From assembly GCA_902518475.1 (NCBI GenBank), contig CABYGI010000011.1, positions 1-38,928 on the forward strand: DNA of 38,928 nucleotides, written 5' to 3'. This document shows, one piece after another, positions 1 through 10,655 of this stretch (the first letter of the stretch is position 1; each line of letters opens with the position of its first letter). The notes beneath the pieces were generated by a model. That model was not told the origin of the DNA. It saw only the letters and a program-made list of their open reading frames with translations, and did not search any database. Position numbers and translations under genes: made by a program. The stretch is from an uncultured Prochlorococcus sp. GTDB lineage: Bacteria > Cyanobacteriota > Cyanobacteriia > PCC-6307 > Cyanobiaceae.

Positions 1-153
1 GAACTTCAATCTCTCAATATTTATAGAAATACTAAACCTGAAGATTTAATCTATCTAGATAAAATTACAGAAGAAAAAGAAAGTTTTTTTAGGAAAAATT
101 TGAGTAGTTTAATTGAAGGTTTTAGTGATAGCAAATATCAAAGGGGATATTGA
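1..153 (+). CDS. 3' end of an unidentified protein (partial)
   Basis: An open frame runs from the first base to a TGA at 151-153 and gives about 50 C-terminal residues rich in Lys, Glu and Ser, ending in KYQRGY. It has no recognisable domain. The stop overlaps the ftsI ATG by one base (TGATG), so the two genes are probably co-transcribed and translationally coupled. That overlap is the main evidence that this is a real gene end. The product is not recognised. Confidence 0.6.
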   Translation, partial: ELQSLNIYRNTKPEDLIYLDKITEEKESFFRKNLSSLIEGFSDSKYQRGY

Positions 154-1904
154 TGAAAAAATATAAAAAAATTGTTCGTCTAATACCCCTTGATCAAAAA
201 AGATTTAAATTCCTCTATATTTTTAGCTTGTTATTAATATTTTGTTTGTTTGGTAGGTTAGTTAAATTGCAAGTCTTTAATGCCTCTGATTTGCAAAGGA
301 AAGCTAGATTAATTCAGTCTTCTAAAACTAACACGTTAAAAAAAAGGAGATCAATTGTTGATAGAAATAATAGACTAATTGCTTACGATAAACCGCTTTA
401 TAAATTATGGGCCCATCCAAAATATTTTAATTTTCCTGGTGATTCAATTAATAGAGTTCGCACTATTGAAGAAGTTACAAAAAGGTTATCACCTATTTTG
501 AATATTAGTGATGAAATACTCTTGGGGAAATTTAATAAAAAAATGAGTGGTATCATGCTTTTGGATAAAATTTCTGAAGAAAAGGCAGAAAAGATTAAAA
601 ACCTTCAAATAAGCGGACTTGATTTGTTTAAATATTCGCAGAGATATTATCCACAAGGGGAGCTTTACTCTAATCTTGTCGGTTTTGTTAATGATGAGAA
701 TAAGGCTTCAGCAGGTTTAGAGCTTCATTTAGATAATCAAATTAAAGTTTTTAATAAAAGTAATTTTATTAAAAGAGGAGGAGATGGAACTCCTCTACCG
801 GATAATTCAGCCCCAGGTGATTTTATTTCTGATTACAAAAGTTTAGGCCTAACTATAGATTCAAAATTACAAAAAGCGTCATTTGATGCATTATCAAAAC
901 AAGTTAGCAAATGGAAAGCAAAAAAGGGATTTGCCATAGTTATGGATGTTAATAATGGTCGGATTCTTTCCTTAGTTACATTCCCGTCATATGATCCAAA
1001 TAAATTTTGGCAGTATGATTCTGAACTATTTAGAGGTTGGTATTCTCAAGATTTATTTGAGCCTGGTTCAACTTTTAAACCTATTAATCTTGCCTTGGCT
1101 TTAGAAGAAAAAATAATCCAGAAAGATGGGTTAGTTGAAGATATTGGAAAGATTAATGTTGGAGGATGGACACTTTATAATTGGGATAAAAAAGGTAACG
1201 GATACATTGACTATCCAAAAGTATTGCAGGTTTCAAGTAATGTCGGGATGGTAAAAATAATGCAAAATTTAGACCCCACAATTTATTGGGATTGGCTTAA
1301 AAATTTAGGTATAAATAAAAATTTAGAGACTGACTTATTTGAATCAACTGCTGGACAACTAAAGAGAAAAGATTTATTTGTAAATCAATCAATTGAGCCT
1401 GCTGTAACTTCTTTTGGTAAAGGGTTCTCAATCTCTCCACTTAAATTGGTTCAACTTCATGCTGCTCTAGCAAATGGTGGTTTTGAAGTGACTCCTCATG
1501 TAACCTCAACTTTCAAAGAAAGAGTTAATAAAAATTCAAAAAAACAATTTTTTTCACACGAGGTCTCTAAAACTGTTCTTGAATGGATGGAGAGCGTAGT
1601 TGATAAAGGTAGTGGATCTGGAGTAAAAATCGAGGGTTATAGGATAGCTGGGAAAACGGGCACTTCTCAAAAAGCCTTAAATGGTTCATATACGAGTAAA
1701 AAAGTTTGCAGTTTTGTGGCGACCTTACCTGTTAATGATCCGAAATATGCTGTGCTAGTAGTCGTTGATGAGCCATCTAAATCATATGCATATGGTTCAA
1801 CTGTTGCTGTACCAGTTGCAAAAGAAATTATCGAGAGTTTGATAGTAATTGAAAAAATACCCCCCAAGATTAAAAATCATGGAATGATTGTTAAAAAACC
1901 CTAA
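153..1904 (+). CDS. ftsI: FtsI / PBP3, septal peptidoglycan transpeptidase
   Basis: Class B penicillin-binding protein that cross-links septal peptidoglycan in the divisome, on the periplasmic side of the inner membrane. It is 583 aa from ATG 153; a TTG at 150 is also in frame. A single membrane anchor lies at about residues 20-40, followed by a PBP dimerisation domain and the transpeptidase domain. All three penicillin-binding motifs are present: STFK with nucleophile Ser306, SSN at 361-363, and KTG at 501-503. AGGGGAT just upstream of 153 resembles a ribosome binding site. The one-base overlap with the preceding gene suggests an operon. The family assignment is secure; the FtsI role rather than another class B PBP follows from length and motif layout. 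Confidence 0.93.
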   Translation: MKKYKKIVRLIPLDQKRFKFLYIFSLLLIFCLFGRLVKLQVFNASDLQRKARLIQSSKTNTLKKRRSIVDRNNRLIAYDKPLYKLWAHPKYFNFPGDSINRVRTIEEVTKRLSPILNISDEILLGKFNKKMSGIMLLDKISEEKAEKIKNLQISGLDLFKYSQRYYPQGELYSNLVGFVNDENKASAGLELHLDNQIKVFNKSNFIKRGGDGTPLPDNSAPGDFISDYKSLGLTIDSKLQKASFDALSKQVSKWKAKKGFAIVMDVNNGRILSLVTFPSYDPNKFWQYDSELFRGWYSQDLFEPGSTFKPINLALALEEKIIQKDGLVEDIGKINVGGWTLYNWDKKGNGYIDYPKVLQVSSNVGMVKIMQNLDPTIYWDWLKNLGINKNLETDLFESTAGQLKRKDLFVNQSIEPAVTSFGKGFSISPLKLVQLHAALANGGFEVTPHVTSTFKERVNKNSKKQFFSHEVSKTVLEWMESVVDKGSGSGVKIEGYRIAGKTGTSQKALNGSYTSKKVCSFVATLPVNDPKYAVLVVVDEPSKSYAYGSTVAVPVAKEIIESLIVIEKIPPKIKNHGMIVKKP

Positions 1905-1994
1905 AATTTTCCAATTTTATAAAAATTTAGTTCATTATCTGATGATTTCACCAGAAATAAAAGCTAGTTTATGTATATATATGATTATCTAGAT

Positions 1995-2996
1995 ATGAAT
2001 TCAATTTTAGAACAATTGTCCTCAATGACCGTTGTTGTTGCTGATACTGGAGATTTAGATTCGATAAAAAAATTTCAACCAAGGGATGCAACTACCAATC
2101 CATCGCTAATACTTGCTGCTGCTAAGAACCCTGATTATGTGAAATTAATTGATAAAGCTTTAGAAAGTTCAGAAAATGCCTTGCCCCAAGGATTCTCTGA
2201 AATTGAATTAATCAAAGAAACTGTAGACCAAGTTTCAGTATTTTTTGGAAAAGAAATATTGAAAATTATTTCAGGGCGTGTATCTACAGAAGTTGATGCA
2301 AGACTGAGCTTTGACACCGAAGCTACGGTAGAAAAAGCGAGAAAATTGATCAATCTTTACAAAAATTTTGGAATTGATAAGGAAAGAATTTTGATTAAGA
2401 TTGCAGCAACTTGGGAGGGAATTAAGGCAGCTGAAATTTTGGAAAAAGAGGGTATTAAGTGCAACTTAACTTTACTTTTTAACTTCTGCCAAGCGGTAAC
2501 TTGTGCCAAAGCAAAGATAACCCTAATTTCTCCGTTCGTTGGCCGTATATTAGATTGGCATAAAGCAAAAACTGGTAAAACTAGTTTTGTTGGTGCTGAA
2601 GACCCTGGTGTTATTTCGGTTACGCAAATATACAAGTACTTTAAAGAAAAGGGATTCAAGACAGAAGTAATGGGAGCGAGTTTTAGAAATCTTGATGAAA
2701 TAAAAGAATTAGCAGGTTGCGATCTTTTAACAATCGCACCAAAATTTCTTGAGGAACTGAAAAAAGAAAAAGGAGAGTTAGTTAGAAAATTAGATGTAAG
2801 TACCCAAATAAATAATTCTATTGACTACGAATTTGAAGAAAAAGATTTCAGATTAAGTATGTTAGATGATCAAATGGCAAGTGAAAAGCTTAGTGAAGGT
2901 ATTACTGGATTCAGTAAGGCTATAGAAGAGTTGGAAGAGCTGCTACTTAAGAGATATTCAGAGATTAAAAAGCATAAATTGATTTCTGCTAACTAA
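1995..2996 (+). CDS. tal: Transaldolase
   Basis: Transfers a dihydroxyacetone unit from sedoheptulose-7-phosphate to glyceraldehyde-3-phosphate in the cytosolic non-oxidative pentose phosphate pathway. In cyanobacteria it supports dark sugar oxidation. From ATG 1995 (MNSILEQL) it is 333 aa, close to TalB. The Schiff-base lysine is Lys135 in [11 protein letters not shown], and the substrate-binding DATTNPSL segment lies near residue 30. An in-frame ATG at 1971 would add eight residues (MYIYDYLD) absent from the typical family N-terminus, so 1995 is preferred. No EF-hand extension is present. The gene is 90 bp after ftsI and converges with the flavoprotein gene. Confidence 0.94.
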   Translation: MNSILEQLSSMTVVVADTGDLDSIKKFQPRDATTNPSLILAAAKNPDYVKLIDKALESSENALPQGFSEIELIKETVDQVSVFFGKEILKIISGRVSTEVDARLSFDTEATVEKARKLINLYKNFGIDKERILIKIAATWEGIKAAEILEKEGIKCNLTLLFNFCQAVTCAKAKITLISPFVGRILDWHKAKTGKTSFVGAEDPGVISVTQIYKYFKEKGFKTEVMGASFRNLDEIKELAGCDLLTIAPKFLEELKKEKGELVRKLDVSTQINNSIDYEFEEKDFRLSMLDDQMASEKLSEGITGFSKAIEELEELLLKRYSEIKKHKLISAN

Positions 2997-3019
2997 ATTT
3001 AAGTTTGAATTTAAAAGAA

Positions 3020-4153
3020 TTAAGTCCCACTTTTTGTTAAAAGCCTTCTGATAACTCTTTTTGCAATATCTTCATAACTCATTTCTCCTGATAATATTTG
3101 AGCAATACGTTTAGGTGCTGTTTTTCTTTTAACACCTAATTGATATCCAGTTCTGGGAAATCTATAAAATACTTGAGCGATTCTCCTCCCCCAAGCCATT
3201 GATTTCCCCCAAATGTTATTAATTTTTTTTGTATAAAGATTTAAATCATCTACTTTTCCTGATAGGTACTGATCTATGTATTCAGAAGCATGAAAACTGC
3301 TAATTAAAGATGGTCTAATTCCTTCAGCTAAAAATGGATCACAAAGAGATGCTGCATCTCCAACTGCTAAAACTTTGTCACCATTAATTGAGTGGAAGCC
3401 ATTCCATATTCTCAGTTTCTTACTAATTGTTTTATGAGCAAAATCATCGAAACCGAAACTTCTGATTACTTGTTTATTTATAGCCTGATTTTCTAAAAGA
3501 CCATTATTTATAAAAGTACCTAAACCAATATTTAAGCTGTCTCTTAGGGGGAATGCCCATGCAAAACCATATTTTATAAATCCAAACTCAAATCTAACTG
3601 CATCTTTAGGTATTTTACCTAATCCTTTTAATCTTAATGAGAGTGTGGTTGCAAATTTCGGTTTTCTTGGCCCTAAATTGAAAAAACTCGTCCATTGTGA
3701 TTGGGAACCATCTGCAATTACAAGAAATTCTGTAATATATTTTATTTTGTTACTGCAAGTAATTTCCCATTTATCATTTTTCTTTATGATTTTTTCTATC
3801 AATAATGGTCTCATTATCTGAGCTCCATTACTCAAAGATTCATCAAGTAATAATTGATCTAGTTTTTCTCTTTTAACAATCCAAAATGGGGATTCACCAG
3901 TTAGATCAGCAGTTACATTATCTGCAGCCCTCCATCTGAATTCAACATTCTTAATTTTTGATTCTATGCAATCTTCAATATTTAAAGGAATAAATCTTTG
4001 CATTGAAGATGCCATCCCCCCTGCACATGGTTTGTAATCTTGGGATTTTTCTTTTTCAATAATTAAAACTGAATATCCTTTCTTTGATAGGTTTAGAGCG
4101 GTGGAAGATCCTGATAAACCTCCACCAATTATTACAACATCAAATCCTATCAA
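3020..4153 (-). CDS. Geranylgeranyl reductase-family FAD oxidoreductase
   Basis: A 377-aa flavoprotein. An N-terminal Rossmann FAD site reads [12 protein letters not shown] (about residues 6-17), followed by a PCAGGM motif near residue 42 typical of the geranylgeranyl-reductase/ChlP-like group. A second FAD motif, [20 protein letters not shown], lies about two thirds of the way along. Members reduce isoprenoid double bonds (chlorophyll phytyl tail, archaeal lipids) or act on other hydrophobic substrates. It differs enough from the ChlP sequences I know that I do not assign chlP. Its start overlaps the frr stop by four bases (ATGA), so it is the last gene of a leftward pyrH-frr unit. The family is clear; the substrate is unknown. 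Confidence 0.82.
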   Translation of the reverse strand: MIGFDVVIIGGGLSGSSTALNLSKKGYSVLIIEKEKSQDYKPCAGGMASSMQRFIPLNIEDCIESKIKNVEFRWRAADNVTADLTGESPFWIVKREKLDQLLLDESLSNGAQIMRPLLIEKIIKKNDKWEITCSNKIKYITEFLVIADGSQSQWTSFFNLGPRKPKFATTLSLRLKGLGKIPKDAVRFEFGFIKYGFAWAFPLRDSLNIGLGTFINNGLLENQAINKQVIRSFGFDDFAHKTISKKLRIWNGFHSINGDKVLAVGDAASLCDPFLAEGIRPSLISSFHASEYIDQYLSGKVDDLNLYTKKINNIWGKSMAWGRRIAQVFYRFPRTGYQLGVKRKTAPKRIAQILSGEMSYEDIAKRVIRRLLTKSGT

Positions 4154-4698
4154 ACTTTTAGAATTTCCTTCTCTTTTTCAGACAATTTAGTTTCTATTAA
4201 AGCTATAAATTTATCAGTAATTTTCTGAATTTCAGATTGATTATCTCTTGATTCGTCAATAGAAATAAGGCCATCTTTTTCGTCTTTTTTTTCTTTATCA
4301 ACAGCATCTCTTCTGATATTTCTCAAAGCTACTTTTCCTTCCTCTGCATATTTAGAGGCCAATTTACAAAATTCTTTTCTTCTTTCTTCTGTTAAAGGAG
4401 GAACATTTATTCTTATTACTTTCCCATCATTATTTGGAGTAATACCTAAATCACTTATAGAAATAGATTTCTCTATCGCTTGTAAACATGAAATATCGAA
4501 AGGTTGTATTGAAATTGTTTGCGAATCAACAGTGCTTATAGTGGCAAGCGATTTGATTGGAGTTTCCGCTCCGTAGTACTCAACACTTAATCTGTCTAAC
4601 AAGGAAGCATTAGCTCTGCCTGTCCTAATTGTATTAAAGTTTCTTTGTGTGGCTTCAATACTTTTATTCATATTTTCGTGAATTTCTTTTTCATTCAT
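4150..4698 (-). CDS. frr: Ribosome recycling factor
   Basis: Releases ribosomes from mRNA after termination, together with EF-G. The protein is 182 aa, the usual length. It has the family's N-terminal helix with [15 protein letters not shown] and the central beta domain with a PLTEERRKE segment, followed by a long C-terminal helix. It lies 22 bp downstream of pyrH and overlaps the next gene by ATGA. The pyrH-frr pairing is common in bacteria and supports both calls. Confidence 0.96.
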   Translation of the reverse strand: MNEKEIHENMNKSIEATQRNFNTIRTGRANASLLDRLSVEYYGAETPIKSLATISTVDSQTISIQPFDISCLQAIEKSISISDLGITPNNDGKVIRINVPPLTEERRKEFCKLASKYAEEGKVALRNIRRDAVDKEKKDEKDGLISIDESRDNQSEIQKITDKFIALIETKLSEKEKEILKV

Positions 4699-4720
4699 AA
4701 TTAAAAAAATTAAATAATCT

Positions 4721-5425
4721 TTAACTAATTAAAGAGCCTATTGGCTCACCAGCAACAGCTTTTGCAATATTTCCTTTTTTGAATATATCAAAAACCATAA
4801 TTGGGATATTATTATCTTTGCAAAGTGCAATTGCAGTACTATCCATTACTGCAATTTCATCACTAAGAACTTGTTGATAACTGAGAGAGGAATATTTTTT
4901 TGCATCTTTAAATTGATTAGGATCGCAATCGTATACTCCATCAACTTTAGTAGCCTTCATAACAACTTCAGCGTTTATCTCTGCAGCCCTCAAAGCTGCT
5001 GTAGTATCAGTTGTAAAAAATGGATTTCCGCATCCACCTCCAAAAACTACAACTCTACCTTTTTCTAGGTGCCTCATGGCTCTTCTTCTGATGTAGGGTT
5101 CGGCAATTTCCTGCATTTCGATTGCTGTTTGCACTCTCGTTGCAACTCCTACTCTCTCAAGACCATCTTGAAGTGAAATTGCGTTCATTACTGTTGCTAG
5201 CATCCCTACATAATCAGCAGTCGCGCGATCCATTCCGTCTGCAGATCCTTTTAGCCCTCTAAAAATGTTTCCGCCACCAACAACTATTGCAAGTTCTACA
5301 TTATTTTCGACTACTTTTGAAACATCCTCTGCAATTGACTGAACTATAGCAGGATCAATACCATAAGGTTTTTCACCCATTAGTGCTTCACCACTAAGTT
5401 TTAAGAGAACTCTTTTGTAAGTCAT
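4721..5425 (-). CDS. pyrH: Uridylate kinase
   Basis: Cytosolic hexameric UMP kinase (UMP + ATP to UDP + ADP) of pyrimidine nucleotide synthesis, from the amino-acid kinase superfamily. It is 234 aa, starting [15 protein letters not shown]. Family landmarks are the KLSGEAL phosphate site at the N-terminus, [11 protein letters not shown] near residue 50, the [12 protein letters not shown] segment, and a conserved [12 protein letters not shown] region. It is the first gene of the leftward pyrH-frr-flavoprotein cluster. Confidence 0.96.
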   Translation of the reverse strand: MTYKRVLLKLSGEALMGEKPYGIDPAIVQSIAEDVSKVVENNVELAIVVGGGNIFRGLKGSADGMDRATADYVGMLATVMNAISLQDGLERVGVATRVQTAIEMQEIAEPYIRRRAMRHLEKGRVVVFGGGCGNPFFTTDTTAALRAAEINAEVVMKATKVDGVYDCDPNQFKDAKKYSSLSYQQVLSDEIAVMDSTAIALCKDNNIPIMVFDIFKKGNIAKAVAGEPIGSLIS

Positions 5426-5553
5426 TCAATAATTGTACTTTTAAGACCTTAGCAAGTAAATGTGCCAAATTTATTTTTTGTTCAGATATTGCTTGCGTCT
5501 TTAAACATTTCTAAACCTGCCTCAATAAAATTCAAATAAAAAATTTATCTCAA

Positions 5554-6246
5554 CTAAAATTCAACACACTTTTGCGCTTTTATTCCTTGTTCTTTAAAAG
5601 GATGTCTAATTAGTTTCATTTCTGTAACTAGATCAGCATAATTTATGATTAAATCAGATGCTCCCCTTCCAGTTAAAACAATATGATTTTTTCTATTATT
5701 TAAGCTTTTTAAAAAAGTGATTATTTCCTGGGGTGCAAGATAACCAAGTTTTGTCGCAATATTAATTTCATCAAGAATGATAAGTTTATAAGATTCGTTT
5801 TTTATGTATTTTTGGGCTAGTTGCCACGCCTCTTGAACTAATTTTTCATCTCTTACTCTGTCTTGAGTTTCCCAAGTAAATCCCTCCCCTAATGAATGCC
5901 AAGATATGTTTGAAGACAAGTTTTTAAGTGCTTTTTCTTCTCCAGTAGTCCAGCCTCCTTTGATAAATTGAATTATTGCTACTTTATAGCCATGGCCTAT
6001 TGTCCTTAAAGCCATGCCTAAAGACGCAGTTGTCTTGCCCTTGCCATTTCCTGTGAAAACAATCAATAATCCTTTTTTTGTTTTTCTAATTTGTATTCTT
6101 TCGGCTTGAATATCTTTTCTTTGCTGCATTCTTTTTTTATATAAGCTCTCATCACTATCTGGTGATAGTTTTCCTCCCATTCCAAGTTTTTTTGCTTGAT
6201 TATCGAGATTAAATATTCTCTTGGAAGATGAAGGTTTCTCTTGCAT
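5554..6246 (-). CDS. cobO: Cob(I)alamin adenosyltransferase, CobO/BtuR type
   Basis: Adenosylates the cobalt of corrinoids with ATP in cobalamin biosynthesis or salvage. The protein is 230 aa. An approximately 57-residue, Lys/Arg-rich N-terminal extension precedes a P-loop, GNGKGKTTA, at about residues 66-74. Further family segments are AIIQFIKGGW, LIILDEINIA (Walker B-like) and LTGRGAS. No cobalamin riboswitch is visible in the short upstream gap, so any B12 control would be elsewhere. A 128-bp spacer separates it from pyrH. Confidence 0.93.
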   Translation of the reverse strand: MQEKPSSSKRIFNLDNQAKKLGMGGKLSPDSDESLYKKRMQQRKDIQAERIQIRKTKKGLLIVFTGNGKGKTTASLGMALRTIGHGYKVAIIQFIKGGWTTGEEKALKNLSSNISWHSLGEGFTWETQDRVRDEKLVQEAWQLAQKYIKNESYKLIILDEINIATKLGYLAPQEIITFLKSLNNRKNHIVLTGRGASDLIINYADLVTEMKLIRHPFKEQGIKAQKCVEF

Positions 6247-6280
6247 ATGAACCTAATTTTTATTTAATGATTATAAATCT

Positions 6281-7450
6281 TTAAATATTTTTAGCTTGTT
6301 TAACCTTTAATAGTGCATTATTTACTGCCTGCTGTTGATCTCTTTTAGTAATCCAGTGGTGATAAGTTTGAGTATGTAAACTAACGGAATGTCCCATCAT
6401 TCTGGCTGCCACAGTATCAGGTAAATCATAAAAAATTGTTCTTACTGCCCAAGCATGCCTGAGGTCATAGGGCTTTATTTGTAAAGAGTAACGCTTAAAT
6501 TGGTCTGTAATTTTTTTTCCAATATTCTGTAAGGTTGTGATTTTAAGGTCTCTTTTGATATTTGGTAGTAGTTCAGGATTTTCGCCAAGTTTTAATAATT
6601 CGAACTTTTCCACCCATTCAGGATGGAATGGCCAAACTTGATGCTCCCCCGTTTTGGTCGTAGGTAAAACTCTAATAATTCTATCCCCAAAATTAGTTAG
6701 AGAACTTAAATCACAAAAAAATACTTCATGATTTCTTAATCCATATGTAGCCATCAAACCAAAAACAAATTTCCAAGATTTGTTTGGTATATTCTCCCAA
6801 AGTTTTTCTATTAACTCGTCTGTCGGGAGATCCCTAAATCCTGCTTTGTTAAGACCATATCCTCTAGAATTTAATTTCCAGTCTTCTGGTAGTTTAATGT
6901 CCAAAAATTTAGCCAAAACATTTAGAGAAGTAGCGCATTGTTTTCTACTTCTGCTTCCTTCCTGGTAACTTTCAAGTGTCTTTTGAAATATTCTTTCTAA
7001 AGCTTCATTCTCATTATCTCTATAGACGTTGAGGATTCTCTTCATATAAGGTTTGTAAGAACTTCTCCAAGTAGTTTTTCTCGTGCTGGTTCGAAAATCA
7101 CTTTTGTTTTCTTTAAAAAAAAATTCCTCAAATTGATTTAATCTATTTGGGAATTCAAACCCATCTTTTATTTGCTTTTTATTAGGGTTACCTGTCCAAT
7201 TAATCCAATTAAATTGGTTCAATTCCAATTGTAAATTGATTAATTGTAATTTTTTTTTAGCCTCCTCTAATCCAGAAATATCAGCCTTTAAACCAAGAGA
7301 TATTCTTTGTATCTTAAAGTTATTTTTATCTTCTTTGGAGGGTAGTGATCCGCGAATATTCAATTTCTCTCCTCTTTTTTCAATTTTAAGTTTGCTGCCT
7401 TGAGTAGCAAATTTATCATTGACATTATTAATTTCCTGAATTACGTTCAT
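6281..7450 (-). CDS. Tyrosine recombinase / phage-integrase-family protein
   Basis: A 389-aa protein whose C-terminal half (about residues 205-370) matches the tyrosine recombinase fold. Visible residues are Arg239 in TYGLRNHEV, a Lys in the TKTGEH beta turn (Lys266), Arg331 in PYDLRHAW, His354 in MMGHS, and the candidate nucleophile Tyr363 in TQTYHHW. The first position of the HxxR box is Tyr328 instead of His. The N-terminal part resembles an arm-binding/core-binding region. No excisionase, phage genes, tRNA or att-like repeats surround it: it sits between cobO and hemH among housekeeping genes. It may be a domesticated recombinase or a DNA-binding derivative. Codon use and base composition look like its neighbours. 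Confidence 0.8.
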   Translation of the reverse strand: MNVIQEINNVNDKFATQGSKLKIEKRGEKLNIRGSLPSKEDKNNFKIQRISLGLKADISGLEEAKKKLQLINLQLELNQFNWINWTGNPNKKQIKDGFEFPNRLNQFEEFFFKENKSDFRTSTRKTTWRSSYKPYMKRILNVYRDNENEALERIFQKTLESYQEGSRSRKQCATSLNVLAKFLDIKLPEDWKLNSRGYGLNKAGFRDLPTDELIEKLWENIPNKSWKFVFGLMATYGLRNHEVFFCDLSSLTNFGDRIIRVLPTTKTGEHQVWPFHPEWVEKFELLKLGENPELLPNIKRDLKITTLQNIGKKITDQFKRYSLQIKPYDLRHAWAVRTIFYDLPDTVAARMMGHSVSLHTQTYHHWITKRDQQQAVNNALLKVKQAKNI

Positions 7451-7515
7451 TTACTTATATAATTGACCATATCATGACGTTTTTAATGTTGATTTTCAAT
7501 CTCCATAAATTTTAA

Positions 7516-8691
7516 ATGGATAAAATAGGCGTCTTACTAATGAATTTAGGAGGGCCTGAACGCATTAATGATGTAGGCCCATTCTTATATAATCTTTTTT
7601 CTGATCCAGAAATAATCAGGACTCCTTTCCCTGTTTTTCAAAAGCCCCTGGCTTGGTTAATTAGTACGCTTAGGAGTACTACTTCCCAACAGGCCTATCT
7701 TTCTATCGGTGGAGGCTCACCTATCAGAAGAATTACTGAACAACAAGCAAGAGAATTGCAATCGAAATTAAGGGATAAAGGGTTTAATGCTACTACCTAT
7801 ATCGCAATGAGGTATTGGCATCCTTTTACGGAATCAGCTATTGCTGATATGAAGGCAGATGGTGTAGATCAAGTTGTTGTAATACCTTTGTATCCACATT
7901 TTTCCATAAGTACTAGTGGCTCTAGCTTTAGGGAATTAAAGAAATTGCGAGATTCTGATGATGAGTTTAAGAAGGTGCCAATGAGATGTGTCAGGAGTTG
8001 GTTCAGTCAATCAGGTTATTTAAAGTCAATGGTAGAACTAATTTCTGAACAAATTTCACTTTGTGAATCACCTTCAAAAGCCCATATATTTTTTACCGCT
8101 CATGGAGTTCCAAAGAGTTACGTAGAAGAAGCTGGAGACCCTTACAAGCAACAAATTGAAGATTGTTCTTTATTGATAATAAATGAGCTTGAAAAATGTT
8201 TAGGGCATAGTAACCCCTATACACTTTCCTATCAAAGTAGAGTTGGCCCTGTTGAATGGTTGAAGCCTTATACGGAAGAGGTTTTAGCTGATCTTGGAAG
8301 GTCAAATGTTAATGATCTGATTGTGGTTCCCATAAGTTTCGTTGGAGAGCATATCGAAACATTGCAAGAAATTGATATTGAATATAAAGAAATTGCTGAA
8401 CAGGCTGGTATTAAAAACTTTAGGAGAGTTAAGGCTCTAAATACTCATCCTACTTTTATTGAGGGTCTTAGTGATTTAGTTATTTCTTGCCTGGAAGGGC
8501 CTTTAGTTAATATAGAGGAGGCTTCTCAGTTGCCAGAAAAAGTTAAACTTTATCCTCAAGAGAAATGGCAATGGGGTTGGAATAATAGTTCAGAGGTGTG
8601 GAACGGAAGGGTTGCAATGGTTATTTTTCTAGTGCTTTTTATTGAACTTATTTCAGGTTCTGGACCTTTACATAAACTAGGTATTTTATAA
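7516..8691 (+). CDS. hemH: Ferrochelatase with C-terminal chlorophyll-binding (LHC/Hlip-like) tail
   Basis: Inserts Fe2+ into protoporphyrin IX, the last step of haem synthesis and the branch away from chlorophyll. The protein is 391 aa, longer than non-photosynthetic ferrochelatases. The catalytic core spans about residues 1-325, with His196 in [10 protein letters not shown] and Glu278 in [11 protein letters not shown] linker leads to one transmembrane helix at about 360-385 bearing an LHC-type motif, E360-VWNGRVAM. This CAB-domain fusion is typical of cyanobacterial and plastid type II ferrochelatases and places the enzyme at the thylakoid. It diverges from the recombinase gene over 65 bp. 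Confidence 0.96.
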   Translation: MDKIGVLLMNLGGPERINDVGPFLYNLFSDPEIIRTPFPVFQKPLAWLISTLRSTTSQQAYLSIGGGSPIRRITEQQARELQSKLRDKGFNATTYIAMRYWHPFTESAIADMKADGVDQVVVIPLYPHFSISTSGSSFRELKKLRDSDDEFKKVPMRCVRSWFSQSGYLKSMVELISEQISLCESPSKAHIFFTAHGVPKSYVEEAGDPYKQQIEDCSLLIINELEKCLGHSNPYTLSYQSRVGPVEWLKPYTEEVLADLGRSNVNDLIVVPISFVGEHIETLQEIDIEYKEIAEQAGIKNFRRVKALNTHPTFIEGLSDLVISCLEGPLVNIEEASQLPEKVKLYPQEKWQWGWNNSSEVWNGRVAMVIFLVLFIELISGSGPLHKLGIL

Positions 8692-8828
8692 AGAACAATT
8701 GATAATTATTTGAAAAATTTTAAATTTATTGAAAGATTTTTTTGAATACATTTCTGACATTACATTTCTAAATAAGGCAAAAGTATTTAATTAAGTTTAA
8801 TATTTATAGTAAATATTGAATTTCTTTA

Positions 8829-10592
8829 GTGACTCTTACTTCGAGATCCTTTTCAAAGGATAGTTCAAAACATAAAAATCCAGTTTGGATAACTGGTGCG
8901 GATGCACTAATGGATTCTTTAAAAATTCATGGGGTAAAAGTTATATTTGGATATCCTGGAGGAGCTATACTTCCTATTTATGACGCTGTTCATAAGGCAG
9001 AACAACAGGGTTGGTTAAAGCACTATATGGTAAGGCATGAACAAGGTGGTTCACATGCAGCAGATGGATATGCAAGATCTACTGGTGAAGTTGGAGTATG
9101 TTTTGGGACCTCAGGTCCAGGGGCAACAAATTTGGTAACCGGAATTGCCACTGCTCTAATGGATTCAGTCCCTCTAGTCGTAGTTACAGGTCAAGTTCCA
9201 AGACCTGCTATAGGGACAGATGCTTTTCAAGAAACTGATATTTTTGGTATAACCCTTCCAATAGTGAAACATTCATGGGTAATAAGAGATCCTTCGGATA
9301 TCGCAAAAGTAGTTTCTGAAGCTTTTTTTATAGCCTCTTCTGGAAGACCTGGCCCTGTTTTAATTGATATCCCCAAAGATGTAGGTCAGGAGTTCTTTAA
9401 TTACCAAAGAGTTTTGCCTGGTGAGATTATTCCTAAAGGATTTAAAAGGAATGGAGATATTAATGATTGCGATATCAATAAAGCAATTAAATTAATAGAG
9501 GATTCTGAAAGACCTCTTCTATACGTGGGAGGTGGGGCAATATCTTCAGGGGCCCATGATGAGATAAGAACTTTGGCAAAGAATTATCAAATACCAGTTA
9601 CTACAACCTTAATGGGGAAAGGTGCTTTTGATGAAAAAGACAATTTATCAGTAGGTATGTTAGGAATGCACGGAACTGCTTATGCAAACTTTGCCGTTAC
9701 AGAATGCGATCTATTAATTGCTATTGGAGCTAGATTCGATGATAGGGTGACAGGAAAATTAGATACTTTTGCACCTAATGCAAAGGTAATTCATATAGAT
9801 ATTGACCCAGCAGAAGTTAATAAAAATAGACGTGTAGATGTTGCAATTGTCTCTGATGTTTCAAAAGCTGTTTGCAAAATAAATCATAAATTTCTTAATA
9901 ACAAATTTAGTAGCCAAACCAAGAACTGGTTAGAAAAAATTGATTTTTGGAAAAATAAACACCCTTTATATGACCCACCTAAAGAAGGAGAAATTTATCC
10001 TCAGGAAGTTCTTTTAAGAGTTAGGGAACTTTCACCAGAAGCTTATATAACTACAGATGTAGGACAACATCAGATGTGGGCTGCTCAATATCTTAGGAAT
10101 TCTCCAAGAAAATGGATTAGTAGTGCAGGCTTAGGAACAATGGGTTTTGGATTGCCAGCAGCAATTGGAGTAAAAGCAGCCTTACCTAATTCAGATGTAA
10201 TTTGTATTGCAGGAGATGCAAGTGTCTTAATGAATATTCAAGAATTAGGAACTCTATCTCAATATGGTTTGAAGGTGAAATTGATCATTATAAATAATCG
10301 CTGGCAAGGGATGGTAAGACAATGGCAGGAAAGTTTCTACGATGAAAGATATTCCTCATCTGATATGAGTTGTGGTGAACCTGATTTTGTAAAACTTGCT
10401 GAGTCTTTTGGAGTTAAAGGATACTTGATTTCTGATAGAAGACAATTACAGAATGAATTTAAAAATGCGCTTGATCATGACGGCCCTACCTTGATTAATG
10501 TCCTTGTCAGAAGAGGTGAAAATTGTTATCCAATGGTTCCTCCTGGTAAAAGTAATGCTCAAATGGTTGGATATGTTAATTGTGAAAACTAA
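8829..10592 (+). CDS. ilvB: Acetolactate synthase, large (catalytic) subunit
   Basis: ThDP-dependent condensation of pyruvate (or with 2-oxobutyrate) in the branched-chain amino acid pathway. It is 587 aa from GTG 8829. The N-terminal ThDP domain contains [10 protein letters not shown] and the activating Glu in [17 protein letters not shown] central FAD/Rossmann domain follows, then a C-terminal ThDP/Mg2+ motif starting GDASVLMN and ending with IINN. No regulatory subunit (ilvN/ilvH) lies next to it. Upstream is 137 bp of very AT-rich sequence with no clear terminator. Confidence 0.96.
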   Translation: MTLTSRSFSKDSSKHKNPVWITGADALMDSLKIHGVKVIFGYPGGAILPIYDAVHKAEQQGWLKHYMVRHEQGGSHAADGYARSTGEVGVCFGTSGPGATNLVTGIATALMDSVPLVVVTGQVPRPAIGTDAFQETDIFGITLPIVKHSWVIRDPSDIAKVVSEAFFIASSGRPGPVLIDIPKDVGQEFFNYQRVLPGEIIPKGFKRNGDINDCDINKAIKLIEDSERPLLYVGGGAISSGAHDEIRTLAKNYQIPVTTTLMGKGAFDEKDNLSVGMLGMHGTAYANFAVTECDLLIAIGARFDDRVTGKLDTFAPNAKVIHIDIDPAEVNKNRRVDVAIVSDVSKAVCKINHKFLNNKFSSQTKNWLEKIDFWKNKHPLYDPPKEGEIYPQEVLLRVRELSPEAYITTDVGQHQMWAAQYLRNSPRKWISSAGLGTMGFGLPAAIGVKAALPNSDVICIAGDASVLMNIQELGTLSQYGLKVKLIIINNRWQGMVRQWQESFYDERYSSSDMSCGEPDFVKLAESFGVKGYLISDRRQLQNEFKNALDHDGPTLINVLVRRGENCYPMVPPGKSNAQMVGYVNCEN

Positions 10593-10655
10593 TTTTTTTT
10601 CGTAATTTTGAATGATTAACTTTAAGATAATTAAAAAAACTTATATATTTCTGAA

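Noticed and set aside
6247..6280. Cobalamin riboswitch for cobO
   Set aside because: The gap is only 34 bases and has no B12-box-like sequence.
6281..7450. Prophage or genomic-island boundary at the tyrosine recombinase
   Set aside because: No tRNA, direct repeat, phage gene or composition shift was found around it; flanks are cobO and hemH.
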